DNA of 64,000 bases from Cheiracanthium punctorium (taxonomy: Eukaryota; Arthropoda; Arachnida; Araneae; Cheiracanthiidae). The translations under genes and the position numbers were made by a program. The stretch is taken from positions 372,001 to 436,000 of the forward strand of contig JAWZYV010019980.1 in NCBI GenBank assembly GCA_038373885.1, given 5' to 3'. Positions 33,415-46,998 of this stretch are shown in pieces. The notes below the pieces were generated by a model, which had not been told where the DNA came from, did not search any database, and was given only the letters and a program-made list of their open reading frames with translations. Position 1 is the stretch's first letter; each line of letters opens with the position of its first letter.

Positions 33415-36400
33415 AGCGAATAAGGTCATGCTCTTGCAGTTTTATGTTCAACTCTATACGTGGCGGACGCGTAAAGTTCCTTCCACTGAAACCCTGTTTT
33501 CACTCCAATGCGCACTCACATATACCGTACTCAGTTTTTAACTGTTGCCAACGAAGTTAAAAAGTGTTTATGATTTCGAGTTGTTTATCTGATAGTACGT
33601 GATTTAACTGCCAAAAATATGATACGGGACTTGTTTCGCTACGTACTATACCAATGTCATGTGCTCAGTTATAAAAAGTGCATTTAGTATGACTTATTAT
33701 TTTACAAGAGAGCCCGAAAAAATTTCAGTGCACTAAGCTCTATAGGCCGTTATCATTAAAAATGTATATTTCAAAGGACTGCCATCTGTTCCAAATAAAA
33801 CAAAGTACTAATAGTAAATTCGCGACAACTCGAAGTCTCATAAGTCGACTATTCATTTATTTCGAAGTTTTCATGTCATATTAAAACAATTTAAATTTTC
33901 TTTTAACACAAAATCACCTCTATATCTTAAATTCTCCCCTTCAAGTCAAAGTTTTTGCAAAAGTTTTTGCAAAGTTTTAATTTAATTTCATGCTTGGAAG
34001 TCCATAGAATATGGATAAGGAAAAGAAAACTAGAAATAATGTTTTCTCTTTCTTTAAACTACATATTTGTTACCATTTAGCTTGTTTCATTGGGGGGATA
34101 CCCCCCCCCCCTGATGGCTAGCTTAGATTCGGGAATGGGGGAAGAAAAATTTCCGTACATATATATATATCTTTTTTTTTTTTTTTTTTTCATTTTCAGC
34201 ACACGAATTACTAACAATTACTTTTTCCTGAACTTTACTTGTAGTCTACAATATCGATTAACCACTATTTAAAAAATAAAATTTAAATTTTGGCGTGAAA
34301 AGGGAAACCTGATAACTCGAAATATTTCGTTGGTCCATTAGAGTTAGTTCATCAGTTATCGCGAGTTGCCGATATATCTTGGAAGTTTACGAAGGACTGC
34401 TGGCCTTCGAAAACACTCTATATAACGTTTATATTTTTTATGCAGAGGAAAAAAAAGCATTGAATGATTTTGAGTTCTAACGATATAGTTCTTATTTTAT
34501 TTTATTGACGAAGATTGAAAGCTTAGATGCACTGGACTATTTTAAATCTCTTAGCGCCAGCCTCGGGTGACTTCCAGAGCGTAGAGGTTCACTGTGCCCT
34601 ACAATTTAGAGCATCATCCTTTGCAGTCATAACTTCTGTCTTACCTACCGGCCTTCCTATCGAAAGGATTTGCGAATTTAACGTGCATGTACACGATGAT
34701 CTTTGGTCAACCAGTATTAGACACATAAGAACAATGTGACTAAAAGAAATATTTTAGCTCTTTCCTTGGTTTAACATATTCGCTTCTATCGCTGCTTTCC
34801 TATTTGGAAGTTTGGATGTCTTGCTGTGCCCCAGCGTTTTGCGAGAACACGCTATTACTCAGGAGGATTGAAAGACCCAACGAGGAAGCAATGTTGGGTA
34901 CAGATAGAGAACCCTTGCTTTTTACTACAATAGAGGTGAACTAGCTGACAACCCATTAATCAGTAATGCAAATGCAAGTAAGATATTATTGAAAAGTGCC
35001 TTCTAATCGAGGCATTAAGCATTATTTATCCTGTTATTTTAAAAGGTGTTTTTAATAGTAAAAAAAAAAAAAGTTATTTTTACTTCTAAGCACTATGGTG
35101 GTAGTAAGAAAAAAATGCTTTCACACATTGTTGCTTAATGAGGTTCTTTTACAATTTCTACAAGAGTTATAAAACGAGGAAAGGAAGTGCCTTATGAGAA
35201 ATATTACCTTTTACAACTTCCATAAGAGTAAGAAAGTGAGGAAAGGAAATTCAGATTTATAGCCACAGAATTTAGTTTTTCCGCGTAAAAATGAAAACGG
35301 CCAGAAAACTGAAATGAAGTAAATGAAGCTAGAGTTTTTTAAAATTTTTAATTAAGGTTAATAAAATAATTATATAATTCGTTTAGTCGATTTTTCATTT
35401 TATTTAGAAATATTGTCTACAGAAAGGTTAGCAAAATGTTTATGAGATATTGTAAATAGTTTTAAAATTTTTGTAAAAAATCGTTTGTAAAAAGCATTTT
35501 TAAATTGGTAATTAAAAAAAACATGTCGTTGAATTGAAAATCACTAGTGAATAGCATTAAAATAGTTCTAATGCATAAACACAATTTTAAAATTAGACTT
35601 TTATATGTGCCTTAATTGTTTAATTTCTTTATGCTAATAGTTAATAATTTAATCTTAATTTGTTTGCATTGTAATTTTTTATGTATATAAAAGGCTATGT
35701 AATACCCAATTTTGTTTAAGTTAAACGTTCACATAGAATGTAATCAAATTTAAAGGACTAACAATAACAATAATAAGAACAAACGATTTGCACATTCGCG
35801 GTAGTTCATTGTTATATTGAGGTATTTGTAACATTGATTGTTATGTAAGAGGACTATTATTGCTTAATATTTCGCAATGAAAACTTTGCACAGTCATTCA
35901 TTTACAACTAACTAATTTGCATCTATAAATCAATGAATATAAAATGACTCAATAACAAACTGATTATTATTATTATTATCAAAATTTGTTAAGTTGGCTA
36001 TAAGAGTCAAAGAATTTATGAAAGTATTATTAAAAAAATAAATATAATATCCCCTCCCGCCCTCCCCCCAAAAAATAGTGAATTGCTATTATAGTTACGC
36101 ACAGCAATACAAAATTTTAATGCAAAATGTATGTTTGTAATAAACGTATGTTTGTATACAAGGTTGTGTTTTGCAGTTCACTGTAAAACAACTTTTACTG
36201 CCGTTATAGTCTCTAAGCAATGTAGACTCTTTACAGTTATTACAACAAGTACTAATTTTCTTTTACCATCAATCAATTTTCGATTGGCACTCAAACCATT
36301 TCTTATAAGAAGTAATTTTGAGGATTTGTATTCTATCTTATAATTGTTACTTTAAAAAATGCAATACCAATTTAAAGAAAATTGTTCTTTTTTATGTAAT

Positions 36401-37290
36401 CATTTTTCTTTTTTATTTTAAGATATGTTTGGCGTTTTTTAAATTCTTGGAGATCTAATACCTTCGTAAAATATTGTTTGAATATTCCTTATCATTGTTG
36501 AAGAAAATGAATAACCATTAAAGATTAAAAGCCAACAATTAGCATTTAATTATAATTAACGATTGAGTATCGAAAAATTCACTGTTAACGATATTGTACG
36601 TGGTGATTACTGAGTAAAACTTTTGAATCTTCAGTCGTTAATCTTAATTAAATATTAATCTTTCAATTTTCAGTCGTTATCCATGATTAATTTTTTTCTC
36701 GCCATTGAATTTTGTGCTGTGATACTTGTAATCCTATTATATAGTTACATTCATCATTGACTAGCTAACTTTGTGATGATTTCTGTTCGTAGCACTTTAA
36801 AACAAAACTTTTACCGCCATTACTCCAAGAAAATTAAAAAAGTTATGTTCAAAAAAGTAATAAAAGCCACACCATTGGTGTCATCGGATTTAAAACTTTC
36901 ACAATTCTCTGTCAAAAAATATAGAAAACGCTCGTGTCAATATCGCAAGAGTTATCAGTGTTCTCTGAAATTGCAGCATGCAGGAACAACTACAGACAGT
37001 GAATAAATTCTTTATGGAATATTTATCTAAAATAAAATTTTAAAAAATGTCCAGTGAGAAGCATGATTTCTTAAATTCGAATATCACTTGACTTGAACAA
37101 GTGCTTTCTGGCACACAAAGACAACCTTTCTGGCACACAAAATGCAAACTATAATTAAGCTTTCTGGCACATAAAAACAAAGTAGGTTTGAATTTTAGTG
37201 TCATTTAAAAAAAGTGACCAATGAAGTGTAACAAGTAAATAATGAACTTTCTTTGCTAAATGGTGAATTAAAAAGACTAATGAAAACAAG
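33415..37290. other. AT-rich DNA, no gene seen
   Basis: About 3.9 kb of low-complexity AT-rich sequence. Short frames at 34527, 36131 and 36773 match nothing known. A sequence like AAAACAACTTTTACTGCC appears near 36185 and again, diverged, near 36803. (TTA)n occurs near 35965-35978. Confidence 0.5.
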
Positions 37291-37298
37291 GTAGAAAA

Positions 37299-38039
37299 TA
37301 GGGATGCACCGAATACCATATTTTGCCGAATAACGAATCCCGAATATTTGGTTAAAATTCTGACTGAATATTCAGTCGAATACCAATATTTAATTAAAAT
37401 TTATTAAATTTATTAAACCCCATTGTTAAAATTTCATTGCAATGACTAATTTAATTTGTTTGTTTTTAAACAATATTTAATATTTCATATGGTGTAAAAC
37501 TTCAGAAATTAAAATGCTGCAAAATTTACTATCCAGATGTTTCCTTTATGTATTATTAATCAATTTTTTTTTATAAATATTTGTGATGATTATTTTTTTA
37601 AATGCATATTTTATAAAAAAAATATGCAATTTATTGGTTCTACATATTTATGAACGCTTAATACTATGAGTTTTGTTTTACTGGTTACTGTTTCATAATT
37701 AAATGAGTAATAGTAAAGTTAATGTAATGTGTTATCAGATTTAAGAAGAATTGAAAAGCAACAAAATATAAGTTTCACATCTGAGCGGTTTCTCTTACAT
37801 TAATATTAATTTGAATGTGATATTAGTAAGTAACGACTTCAATTAATTTAGTACTAAGGTACTATACTATAGCTTTCGTTCATGGTTTGAAAAAAATATG
37901 TGTTTGTTTACTGATTGTCGAATATTTAAATTTGTTTACTATTCGTTTTCCGAATATTAAAGTATCCGGCCGAACCGAATATTCTATTTGCCGAATAGGC
38001 AGTATAGTGGACACCAACCGAATATTCGGTGCATCCCTA
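37299..38039. mobile_element. hAT-type element, TAGGGATGCACCGAATA termini
   Basis: TAGGGATGCACCGAATA at 37299 faces its inverse (ATATTCGGTGCATCCCTA, ending 38039). Flanks GTAGAAAA (37291-37298) and GAAGAAAA (38040-38047) agree at 7 of 8. Subterminal regions are dense in CCGAATATT-type repeats, typical of transposase-binding sites. The 741 bp has no transposase. Confidence 0.9.
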
Positions 38040-38049
38040 GAAGAAAATA

Positions 38050-39300
38050 ATATTCTATTATGAATAACACATATAAATAATAATAATAAAAAAATATGCA
38101 AGATTTCTTGAGTGAAAAAATTATGTGAGAATTCTCGATAAATTCCGTGACATGATGCCTCATAGTTTGTTGACTTTCAAGATATTTTTCGACACAGGAT
38201 TATATTTTTTAATAACGGATCCTATGAAAAGAAAAAAAAATTCAACAGCGATGTAAGTTTCAATATTACTCCTTCAGAAAACTAACTGGGTGAACTAACT
38301 AGATACACTAAGTGAACTAATCGGTATTCCTTCTATGACAGTCAAAAACATGACGTCATAAATTAAAAATTGCTAAGATTGATAAGCTATCTCGACAAAT
38401 TTACGTCGTATGAAAGTAAATTCATAATTTGTGAGAATTTTTATAGTGCTTTCTAAATAGCTTTTCTCGAGATTACATAGTTTTCATTTTTCACAAGGTT
38501 AAAAGAAATAAACAATTTTCTTTTGTTTTTGATCTATGGAAGATTTAAATATGAAACGGTTTATTAGAATATTGTTGCGATAGTATGGATTAAAGCATAT
38601 TATACCGTATTAAGTAACTCGTGCATATTAAGTTAAAAATGTTTGCTGTATTCTCAATTTTTAACGGACGTCTTAGAACTAACGAAACGAAAAGTAATTC
38701 TATGTTAATATAATCCCGCGGTAGTTTTAACTACCTGGACATTTTCTTTCTTAATCGTTTCTTAAAATGTAAGTGACTTTGGTGGCTTTCGAGGAACATG
38801 TCTGTGCAAATGAAACTTACAAAGCATTCAGGTTTTTTAATTAACAATTTCTTTAATTATTTTATTTTTATTTACTTTTTGGAGTTTGGAAAAATAAAAT
38901 CAGATCTTCCCTGATATGGCACGAAATTCTTGGCGTCCAAATTTCATCACGCCAGCGCACGCACAAACAACCCAGGTGAATTAAATTTTTTTTGAATCCT
39001 TTTCACCTTTTATACACAACATTTCATCCAAATTTAAAAAAGAAAAACTAAAGAAAAAGTAAAAAAAAAAAGCGAAGAAAGAGTCGCCCACAATGCATCT
39101 TAAAAAAAAAAGAAGTAAAGTAAAAAGGTTTCCTGATAAGAGTTAGTGGGGTCGGAGGAAAGGGGGGAGAGTGTATCACAAAAATATACTTAACGGGGGG
39201 CATAGCTGGAAAACATTTCATTCGAAATACACCCTTTCGGAAAAAAAAGTGGGGGACAAGGGGAGGTGTATGTATATGTATATATTCCTCCATCTGTAAG
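38050..39300. other. AT-rich DNA, no gene seen
   Basis: No supported feature. Confidence 0.5.
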
Positions 39301-39304
39301 TTTA

Positions 39305-40015
39305 ATGCGTCAGGTATTAAAAGGCGACGTCGAGCAGCGTTTGCAAAACGAATTTTCGTACTCAGGCAAGTCCGTATAGATAAATATATATGTGTGTGTA
39401 TATATAATACCGGTAGATGTATTCAGTGGCAAGAATTGACCCGCGCGACACATGTAAATGCGATTGGGGAATCCGATGCGGAGTGGATGGGTTCCGGAAG
39501 GAGTCGGAGGAACGACTCTCTCTCTCTCTCTCTTGTAGCAGCATCGCACGGGGAGAGGGAGAGAATTACCGGGAGTTGCGATGCGAGTTTGGTAAGGTGC
39601 GTCGGAATCCAATTTAGGTTCATAAGCGCGGGAGCATCATTCACATGCAAATGAAACGGAGATGAACGCGGCGGCGGAAAGGAGGGAGGTGGAGGGGTTA
39701 TAGTTTGGGGCGCTTTGTCTACTATCTCTCTCGCTCTCTTCTCGCTCTGAGATATCGCTTTTGAAGGGGGAACGGCGATGAGCGTATACACACAGGCCAG
39801 AGCGCGGAATGTATTCCTAGGTCGCGGTGTGTGAAGGGGAGAGATTTTGCATTATGGGTGATAATTATTGTCTGAATTAATGAAATGAAGGTGGCAGCAG
39901 TGGAAGAAGAGAGGGGGGGGGGACGGAACCGGCTGGTAATAAAGTTTTCCCTATCCGGCTATAATTGAAATGGCCTTTCACGGGAGAAGACGATGATGAT
40001 AAATATTGATATTAA
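39305..40015. other. GC-richer repeat-free block, possible regulatory DNA or unrecognised exon
   Basis: Composition departs from the surroundings: CpG-containing (CGCGCGACA, GCGGCGGCGG), with a (CT)n run at 39512-39532 and the octamer ATGCAAAT at 39645-39652. It shares no repeat with the rest of the window. Overlapping open frames up to 122 codons occur on both strands, but they run through simple repeats and match no family I know. Confidence 0.35.
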
Positions 40016-41045
40016 AGCGGGATTGGCTGGATATGCCGTTGCCAACAGATTTTATAATTCGATTCTTTTATGAATGGAGCTGGGCGTGTTCATAGATGCC
40101 GAGCTTTTGAAATTATTTATGAATATATTGTTCATCGGCCAGGCATACTTTGCATTACGATTGTGCGTTTTCTTGACAATTTTACATTTTCAATATGAAC
40201 ACCTTACATTCACTGTGGCGAACAGATTCTTCACTTGGTTTGCTAGAATGTTAATGAAGAAGTACTTGGAGGCTTTTAAAAGACATCGATAATGGTATGA
40301 GCCATGCTTCGAGATTGGTAACTGCAAAGCGCGACATATTCAAATACTTAAATACGAAAATGTAAATATAAATAGCATTTGAACTTAAAATATTTGATTT
40401 GAGATAAATCAGATTATAATCATAAGCAAAGAAAATAAATTCTAAGTCAGTAACATTTTATGAGGTTGCCGCTGACTTACTACTAGAAATCGCCCTTTTA
40501 TATCAAAAAGCAGGTTTTGAACAATTTATTTATTCATGAAAATTTTAGAATTTGTCATGTATAAACATGAAAAAGTTTTCAAAAGATGTGAATTTTAGAT
40601 ACAGTAAATTGTGGAAATGGTCATTTATTTATGTATACCTTTCAAATAAATAATAATTATCCGAGATTATTAACCACTTTATAAAATATTTTGATAGTAT
40701 TCTAGTTATGGTTTCACTTTTATTTGATTAATCGCGTATTAATTTATTTTTACAAGAATAAATGTACACTACGATAGAAATTTGTTTTCTAAATATAAAA
40801 AAATCTGACGTGTACACCACATGACTTCCTTGCATGTCTATCAAATCTAAAGTATTTTCAGTGCATATCATCTAAACCTGAAGTTTGTTTGGAGAGATAA
40901 AATACTGCAATAATACTAAAATTTAGCAATTTTTAGTTAAATATTTGAGATATCGCCAAGCTGTGCTCATTTTAAAAGATTTGTTTTTGGCATTTAATTG
41001 GGCGATATTTCGCCAAAAGCCGAAAATTCTTGAGATAGTTAGTGA

Positions 41046-42130
41046 GATTTTGGACAATTGCCGAAATAGTGATTCATCACAGACTTTTAATGAATCTGAA
41101 GGTATCTATAGACCGTAATGTATTTAAAGTCTTTTCGGCGAACCTGGAAATAAATTACCCAGTCGATTGCAGAGATGCACAGTTAAATGTTACAATAGTT
41201 CTAAATACAAAATTTCAATATTCTACGGTTTACAGTTTTAGAGTCATGCGAAATACAAAATTATTCTTGGCTCCAAATTCGGCGATATTTCAACAAAACT
41301 TGTCAAGGTCGACGATAAATGGCGAGATTTTGGGCATGGATCAAACAATGACTGACTACAGACGTAATATATTGAAGATGTCCATAGGCATTAATGTATT
41401 GAAATTCTTTTGGGTGGTAGTTGTGTAAATAAAACCTCCAGTAGATTGGAACCAAAAATCAAAATGCACAACGACATGTTACAACAATCTTAACTATGAA
41501 ATTTCAACAATCTCCGACTAATAGTTTTTGAGATCTGAGAATTAAATACATACACGCGCACACCAAAAATCGCCAAGCTTGACGTCTTTTGGCGTAATTT
41601 TTGAGAGAGATACTTGACCATTGTCGGACCATTATCTAACTCAGCGGTTGTCAACCTTTTAACCTTCGCGACCCCCCAGCAAAGGCTAACTTACGGTGGC
41701 GCCCCCCTCACTTTTTTCAGCACACATCCAGTTTTTTTTTTTTTTAATCTTTAACAATGAACATTTAGTCGAATTTTTTACAAAATAATGTTATCAGTAA
41801 AGTTTGAATGAACATTTTAAGCGAAAATGGATATATTTTTGAGTAAAAAAGCGAATAAATAAGATGGTTTAAAAAAACAAAACATGTATCACTACTTGCT
41901 CTTTGGTTTTTCTCGCCCCCCCCTGCAAACACTCTGCGCCCCCCTTGGGGGTCACGCCCCACAGGTTGAGAAACGCTGATCTAACTACATGGTAGGACGG
42001 TGTTGCGCTTGAAATGGATGAATGTCGCTAAAACTGTCATTGATTGTAATGAGTTGGAATTTTTTGAGAGTTCTTGTAGAAGAACTATAAAGGACAGACA
42101 CTATTTTCGATGGAGAGATTCATTTTGTAA
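41046..42130. repeat. Old tandem array, ~275-bp unit, interrupted by hAT element
   Basis: Units start near 41044 (GAGATTTTGGACAATTGCCG), 41324 (GAGATTTTGGGCATGGATCA) and 41595 (GTAATTTTTGAGAGAGATAC). They share in order an ACAGAC/CTACAGAC block, a GTAATGTATT block, AAATTTCAA and a closing GCCAAGCTTGACG-like part. A partial unit may precede 41040. The open frame of 128 codons at 41042-41428 lies across two units and is unlikely to be a gene. Confidence 0.65.
41642..41978. mobile_element. hAT-type MITE with perfect TSD, inside the tandem array
   Basis: CAGCGGTTGTCAACCTTT at 41642 faces its inverse (AGGTTGAGAAACGCTG, ending 41978). TSD ATCTAACT is perfect at 41634-41641 and 41979-41986. It is C-rich near both ends (GCGACCCCCC, CGCCCCCCTC). 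Confidence 0.93.
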
Positions 42131-42139
42131 TTCTTAACA

Positions 42140-44560
42140 ACATACATCACTTTTGATTCGTTTGAAATAGCCTGAAAGTTTTTGAACCAATTCCAGAAGA
42201 AGGACCAACCCGCTGAAATCGGCACCCCCAAAGGTATCGTTTAACAACTTGGAAGACATTGGAACCACGGTCGGCATTAGCGTACACGGTCACACAGAAG
42301 TCGCGCCGAGATGGGGTTGACCCTCCCAAGCACTGGCCATGCCGGATGCTGCATCACTTGCCGTGTTCTTATGGGAACGGAGTTTAGCACCCAGACCACT
42401 GCGGGCCGGTATTGAAAATGGATTGCACATGCATTTATATGAACACACATACATGCGTTCGATGAAATGTCTCACAAAAACTCTTAAAAGTAAATTTAAA
42501 GATAGCCGACATGGGTTTTTTCGTCAAAATCAGCATACCGAAATTTTTCGAAATCACATTACCTCCTCACATTACAAGGAAGTAAAAATACAATAGCTGT
42601 GTTATTAACACAAGAAATTTTATGTAGTAGACAAGACATGTAAATATAAATAAAAATTATAAAAAATAAAGTCTATTCGTTGCTAATACGATAAATTTCA
42701 TGCAACAGGCAGGGAGTATTAAAATAATTCAACGTCTAAATATGTAATTGGTTTTAAAGTTTATATCCAAATAAATAATGCCTTTCGTAGTGTAAATGAG
42801 TTAATAAAATTATTAAATACGTTGCATTATGTATTAAATGCGTCGTGTTTATGCATTCGTTTTTTTAACGTTAGAACGTTAGTGTAGATTATCTTCATGT
42901 ATTTTTTATATTCACCTACATCAAATAAACTTTAATTAACTATTTCAGCTAACGAACTTAAAATTGTTGATACATAATGCTTCTGTACAAAATCGGTATG
43001 AATAGGATTTTATGATTTGGTCATAATCCTCTACCAGAGAAACAGTATTTCACTCAACGAATGGCGGAAATTTGGTGAAAACCACTCAACTTTGAGGTAA
43101 AAAGAAAAAAAAAAAAGAAGTGAAAAATTATAATTCAATATGAGAACATATCATCAAATATTCAGGCTCAAGAAAGATAAGCAAAAAAACTTATTAGAAA
43201 TGTGACGCAAATAAATTTTTAGCTACTTTCAATTACGTGAGTTTTATTTTTGCTGGCTCTTGAAGAAAACATTAAAAACGTCTGCTTGATCATAGAAGTT
43301 GATCGGATTTAAAGTAAAAGAAACTAAAATTACCAAACCCGATTAATTATTTACCAACAAGGTAAGATTAATGCTTATTTATCTTACCTTATGTTCAGAA
43401 AATTCGGAAAACATTTCCTTTTTTATTAAAAGTATCATTCGTATCAACATTCTAGTATCGATGCATAAAGTGCTAGATTAACAAATGAAACAGACTTTCA
43501 TATTGATGATTGACCACTTGAAACAGGATGTTTAAAGATGTTGCCAAATGATAAGGAATGAATTTTCATGACAACAAATTTAAACGAAAGGAAAGTAATT
43601 TGAGAAAGCAAGCAATAAAAATGTTTAATTTTAGAAGTAACGTCATCTTTTATAATATGGGGATTGATCTTCATGATGAACGTAATGCCACAAGTGAGAA
43701 GACATTGCATTAGTGTCTAAATTTATTATATTATATAAGCTTTTGTTTTAACCCACTAAATTTAGTACAGCTTTATTTTTGTATTGTAATGTTACTTTAA
43801 TAATATAAGTATCTCAAGTATCTGTCAGCCACTAAAAGTGTTAGACAATTGCTGGACCATAAAATTTACAGCAAAAATTATTTTCTTCAAGTTAGCGAAA
43901 ATTTTGTAAATTTTTTTCATAATTAGTAAAATCCAAGTACTTATTAATTCTCTGGAACTGATTACTCAAAAAAAAAAAACTTCTTTTTATTAATACGACG
44001 ACGCATTTTATGTTTTCTAGAATTGATTTTGAAAGATGTAATGAAAACGGTTATTTTATCCCTTATTACTAACCCAAACTTTGTTAAATTAAACAACTAA
44101 AAAATCATTAAATAAAAAAAAATAAATAAAATTAGATACATTTATTCCGATATATCTTCGGATATTTTTAGGTTTAGATGCTTTTTAATGTAGTACTTAC
44201 ATATGTTTTTCTATATTTATGCACGCGGTATTTATAACTAATTTAATAAAGAAGAATTACTTACGACGTCATTATTTTTTAATCCACCGACAGCAAAATC
44301 TACTATTTCTAACAAGCTTTAATTTTGAAAAACAATTTCTCTACCAGGCTAAACGATTTTGTGGTGCCATCTTACGGGAAGTATTAGAAATACTTCCCGA
44401 ATTAGAAATAAACCAAAGTTATGCCAAGCATGGAGAAAAAATTGAACTTATAAAAAACGTTAAATAAAAAATTCGCATTATAAACAGAAGCCAGGGGAAC
44501 TCATATAAATCTTTTCAAGATGGGAAAATAAACAAATTATCATAGCTTTAAGAAAATATA
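42140..44560. other. AT-rich DNA, no gene seen
   Basis: Contains a short hairpin AAGGTAAGAT..ATCTTACCTT at 43359-43390. Frames near 42339 and 44219 match nothing known. Confidence 0.5.
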
Positions 44561-44564
44561 TAAT

Positions 44565-44957
44565 TAGGCAAGTCAAATGTTTTATTCAACAAACATAAAG
44601 CTACTATCAAGCTTTAAGAAAATAAGACAATTTTAAAATTTCTTTATTACTTTCTTTTTTTTATATTTCAATATTTTTCTATTATTTTGAAATTCTGGAA
44701 AAAGGCAAACGCTCCTCCTGTATGTACGCACATGTCAATAGCTCATTCTTTTCAGATTCGAACTTTTTCCTCTTCACTCTTTCTGCTATGCAGTGAAAAA
44801 GAAATTTTGATGAATATCACTACTGTAAAAATCTCCAAACTTTAAGACATAAATATAGCAGCTATAAATGGAGATATGTATGTACATATGTGGAAGTCCT
44901 CTCCTCCATTTATTTAAAAAACTTTATGCTTGTTGAATAAAACATTTGGCTTGCCTA
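44565..44957. mobile_element. TA-flanked MITE (GGCAAGYCAAATGTTTT termini)
   Basis: GGCAAGTCAAATGTTTTATT on the left (from 44567) and GGCAAGCCAAATGTTTTATT as the right-end reverse complement continue to AACATAAAG (about 35 bp, two mismatches). TA lies at both junctions. Probably mariner/Tc1-type. No coding. Confidence 0.8.
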
Positions 44958-44959
44958 AG

Positions 44960-45753
44960 CTGAATCAGTATGTGAGTTTTATTTTTCTCAATTGTGTTTT
45001 GCATGATACACGAATACAATAAAAATAACGTATTAAGTGAAAAGTCTAGGTTAACGACTTTTTTGATAAATCGTAAAATCAACACAATATTTAACGTCTT
45101 TAAAATTATTATACATATTTATCATTTTTAGTATTTATATTTATAATATTTTAAAACTATAATATTTTTTATTTGATAATAAATAGTAAATCTAAAAAGG
45201 ATCTGTTATTTTACTATTGGAATATTTTATTGAAAACAAATTCGAATGACATTTTGATTGTTAAAGTTTGCTGGTTGCACATTATAAGCGTTGAAGTAAA
45301 ATTAACAGAATGTGAAAATACAAGGCATCGCATTATCAAATTAATAACAATAATAAAATAGATCAATTAATTTATTAATTAAAAAAATATAAATAAATAA
45401 TAAAAATAAACGAAATAAAATAAAACGATTTTGTAATATAAAAATGCGAAACGTCTTAATGCTTTTCCAACTTAGTTTTAGGTGTCTTCAGCATTAAATT
45501 CTCAATCACATGCCACTGCTTGGCTGAAGCTATAGTTTGTGTATTTTTAAATAACTTTTAAGTTAACTTTAAATAATATTTACATGAACCGATTGCAACA
45601 TTGAGAAGAGGAATGTCCGAGAAATGATACTGACGTCGCTACCTGTAAGCTTGTTTCGTTGCAATAGACCTCTCAATGCAGTAAACTGACATGTACAGTC
45701 AACTAAGGAAAAACGTAAAGGGAAAACCTGATGGTGAGTAAATCATGATTGAG
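44960..45753. other. AT-rich DNA, no gene seen
   Basis: No supported feature. Confidence 0.5.
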
Positions 45754-46274
45754 TTAACCTTTTACAGACAGAATTCAGATCAAGCATATTTTATATTAGT
45801 TTTTTTTTCATATTTTGTACTCTAATGCGTTGATTAAAGGAAATTAGTCATTTATATGAATATATATATATATATATATATATTGTGTACTATTTTCACT
45901 CGGGGAGGGTCTTTCTGACTAAACTTTGACATTGATTTCAAAAACGGAATATAGTGATGGATAGTTTAAGTGAAATATTAAGAATTAATGGGAGATTTAT
46001 TTTAAAATTTAACTAAAGAAATGAATTAAGTTTAAAGAGGGTGGGGGAGTGGGGGAATCAAGAGAGCTCTGTAAAAATTTATGAAAATGGCCATTTTTAT
46101 GATTTTTTGTCCAGTTTCTCACTAATAATAGAAATGAAACTTATATTTAAAAAAATTAAGTAATCCTTTAACTATTTCTGCTAATTTTTTCAAATCATAT
46201 TGATATAATTAAATTTTTCATTAAATTTTTAGTCTTATGCTCCCAATTGGGAACATTGGCCCGTAAAAGGTTAA
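45754..46274. mobile_element. piggyBac-type MITE (third family)
   Basis: TTAA (45754-45757), then CCTTTTACAGACAG. At the right, GGCCCGTAAAAGG, then TTAA (46271-46274). The terminal CCTTTTAC repeat is short but exact. TCCCAATTGGGAACATTGG near the right end echoes GTTCCCAGAGCGGGAACACTG of the foldback MITE, suggesting related transposase-binding sequence. Holds a (TA)n stretch at 45858-45882. Confidence 0.75.
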
Positions 46275-46507
46275 ATATTTCGTCGGACAATAAAGAAGTT
46301 ATTCAATCGACGGGTCATTGAATTTTCAGACAAAATTATTTACTTCAATGTAGACGAATTTCATAAAACTGTTTATATAAAGTTTACATTCCCCTACACT
46401 AATGGGTGTAAAATTTATATTAGCTTCCTGCTCTTTGTCGTGATTTCCGTTTTATTGATTCGAGAAGCATTGACAAATTGTACTGCCATATTACTTTTCT
46501 TTTTGTT

Positions 46508-46725
46508 ATGGCAAGCTTACACGAGGGCATCTGCATAGGAGGGAGGGTGCCTTCGGCGGAGGACATTTTAAGGGTTTCTATCGTGTATTCTCGTTACATC
46601 TGGAGAAAACATCCCCAAACTCCAGACCGTTAGATCGACAGCCGTGCGGTAGGTCCAAACCCGGACCTTCAAACTTCAACCATCTATTATGTTCAGCGTT
46701 TTATCCACTTTACCATGGTGGAGCC
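46508..46725 (-). mobile_element. SINE family B, copy 7
   Basis: Minus strand starts GGCTCCACCATGGTAAAGTGG (head) and includes the family body (CTGGAGTTTGGGG..CTCCAGATGTAACGAGAATA). Confidence 0.8.
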
Positions 46726-46998
46726 AATTTCATTTTTGAATGAAGATGTTATTAATTTTTCATGTAAGTATATTTTAAGCGTATTTGAATGGTTCATTCA
46801 ACATCAGATTAGGTTGAAGTATCTGTTTGCATTGCACGAAGGCTACCATTGTACTCAGATCGTCCGTTGCTTAAGGATTAGTGACACGCTCTCGCATAAA
46901 AAACGGTAGCAAAGTTATATCAACTTGTAATATTGCTCCAGTACTGGATATTGAATTTTTCGTAATACTTTGCCAAACATTTGGACTACTTTGGAAAT

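Noticed and set aside
36131..37006. Possible duplicated small gene (frames at 36131 and 36773)
   Set aside because: They share only about 20 diverged bases near their starts. The proteins are unrelated and low in complexity.
39310..39791. Overlapping open frames of 60-122 codons on both strands
   Set aside because: They pass through CT/GA simple repeats and overlap each other on opposite strands. There is no domain, and no splice evidence can be judged.
41042..41428. 128-codon plus-strand open frame
   Set aside because: It spans two diverged units of the ~275-bp tandem array, is not kept open in the next unit, and matches no family.
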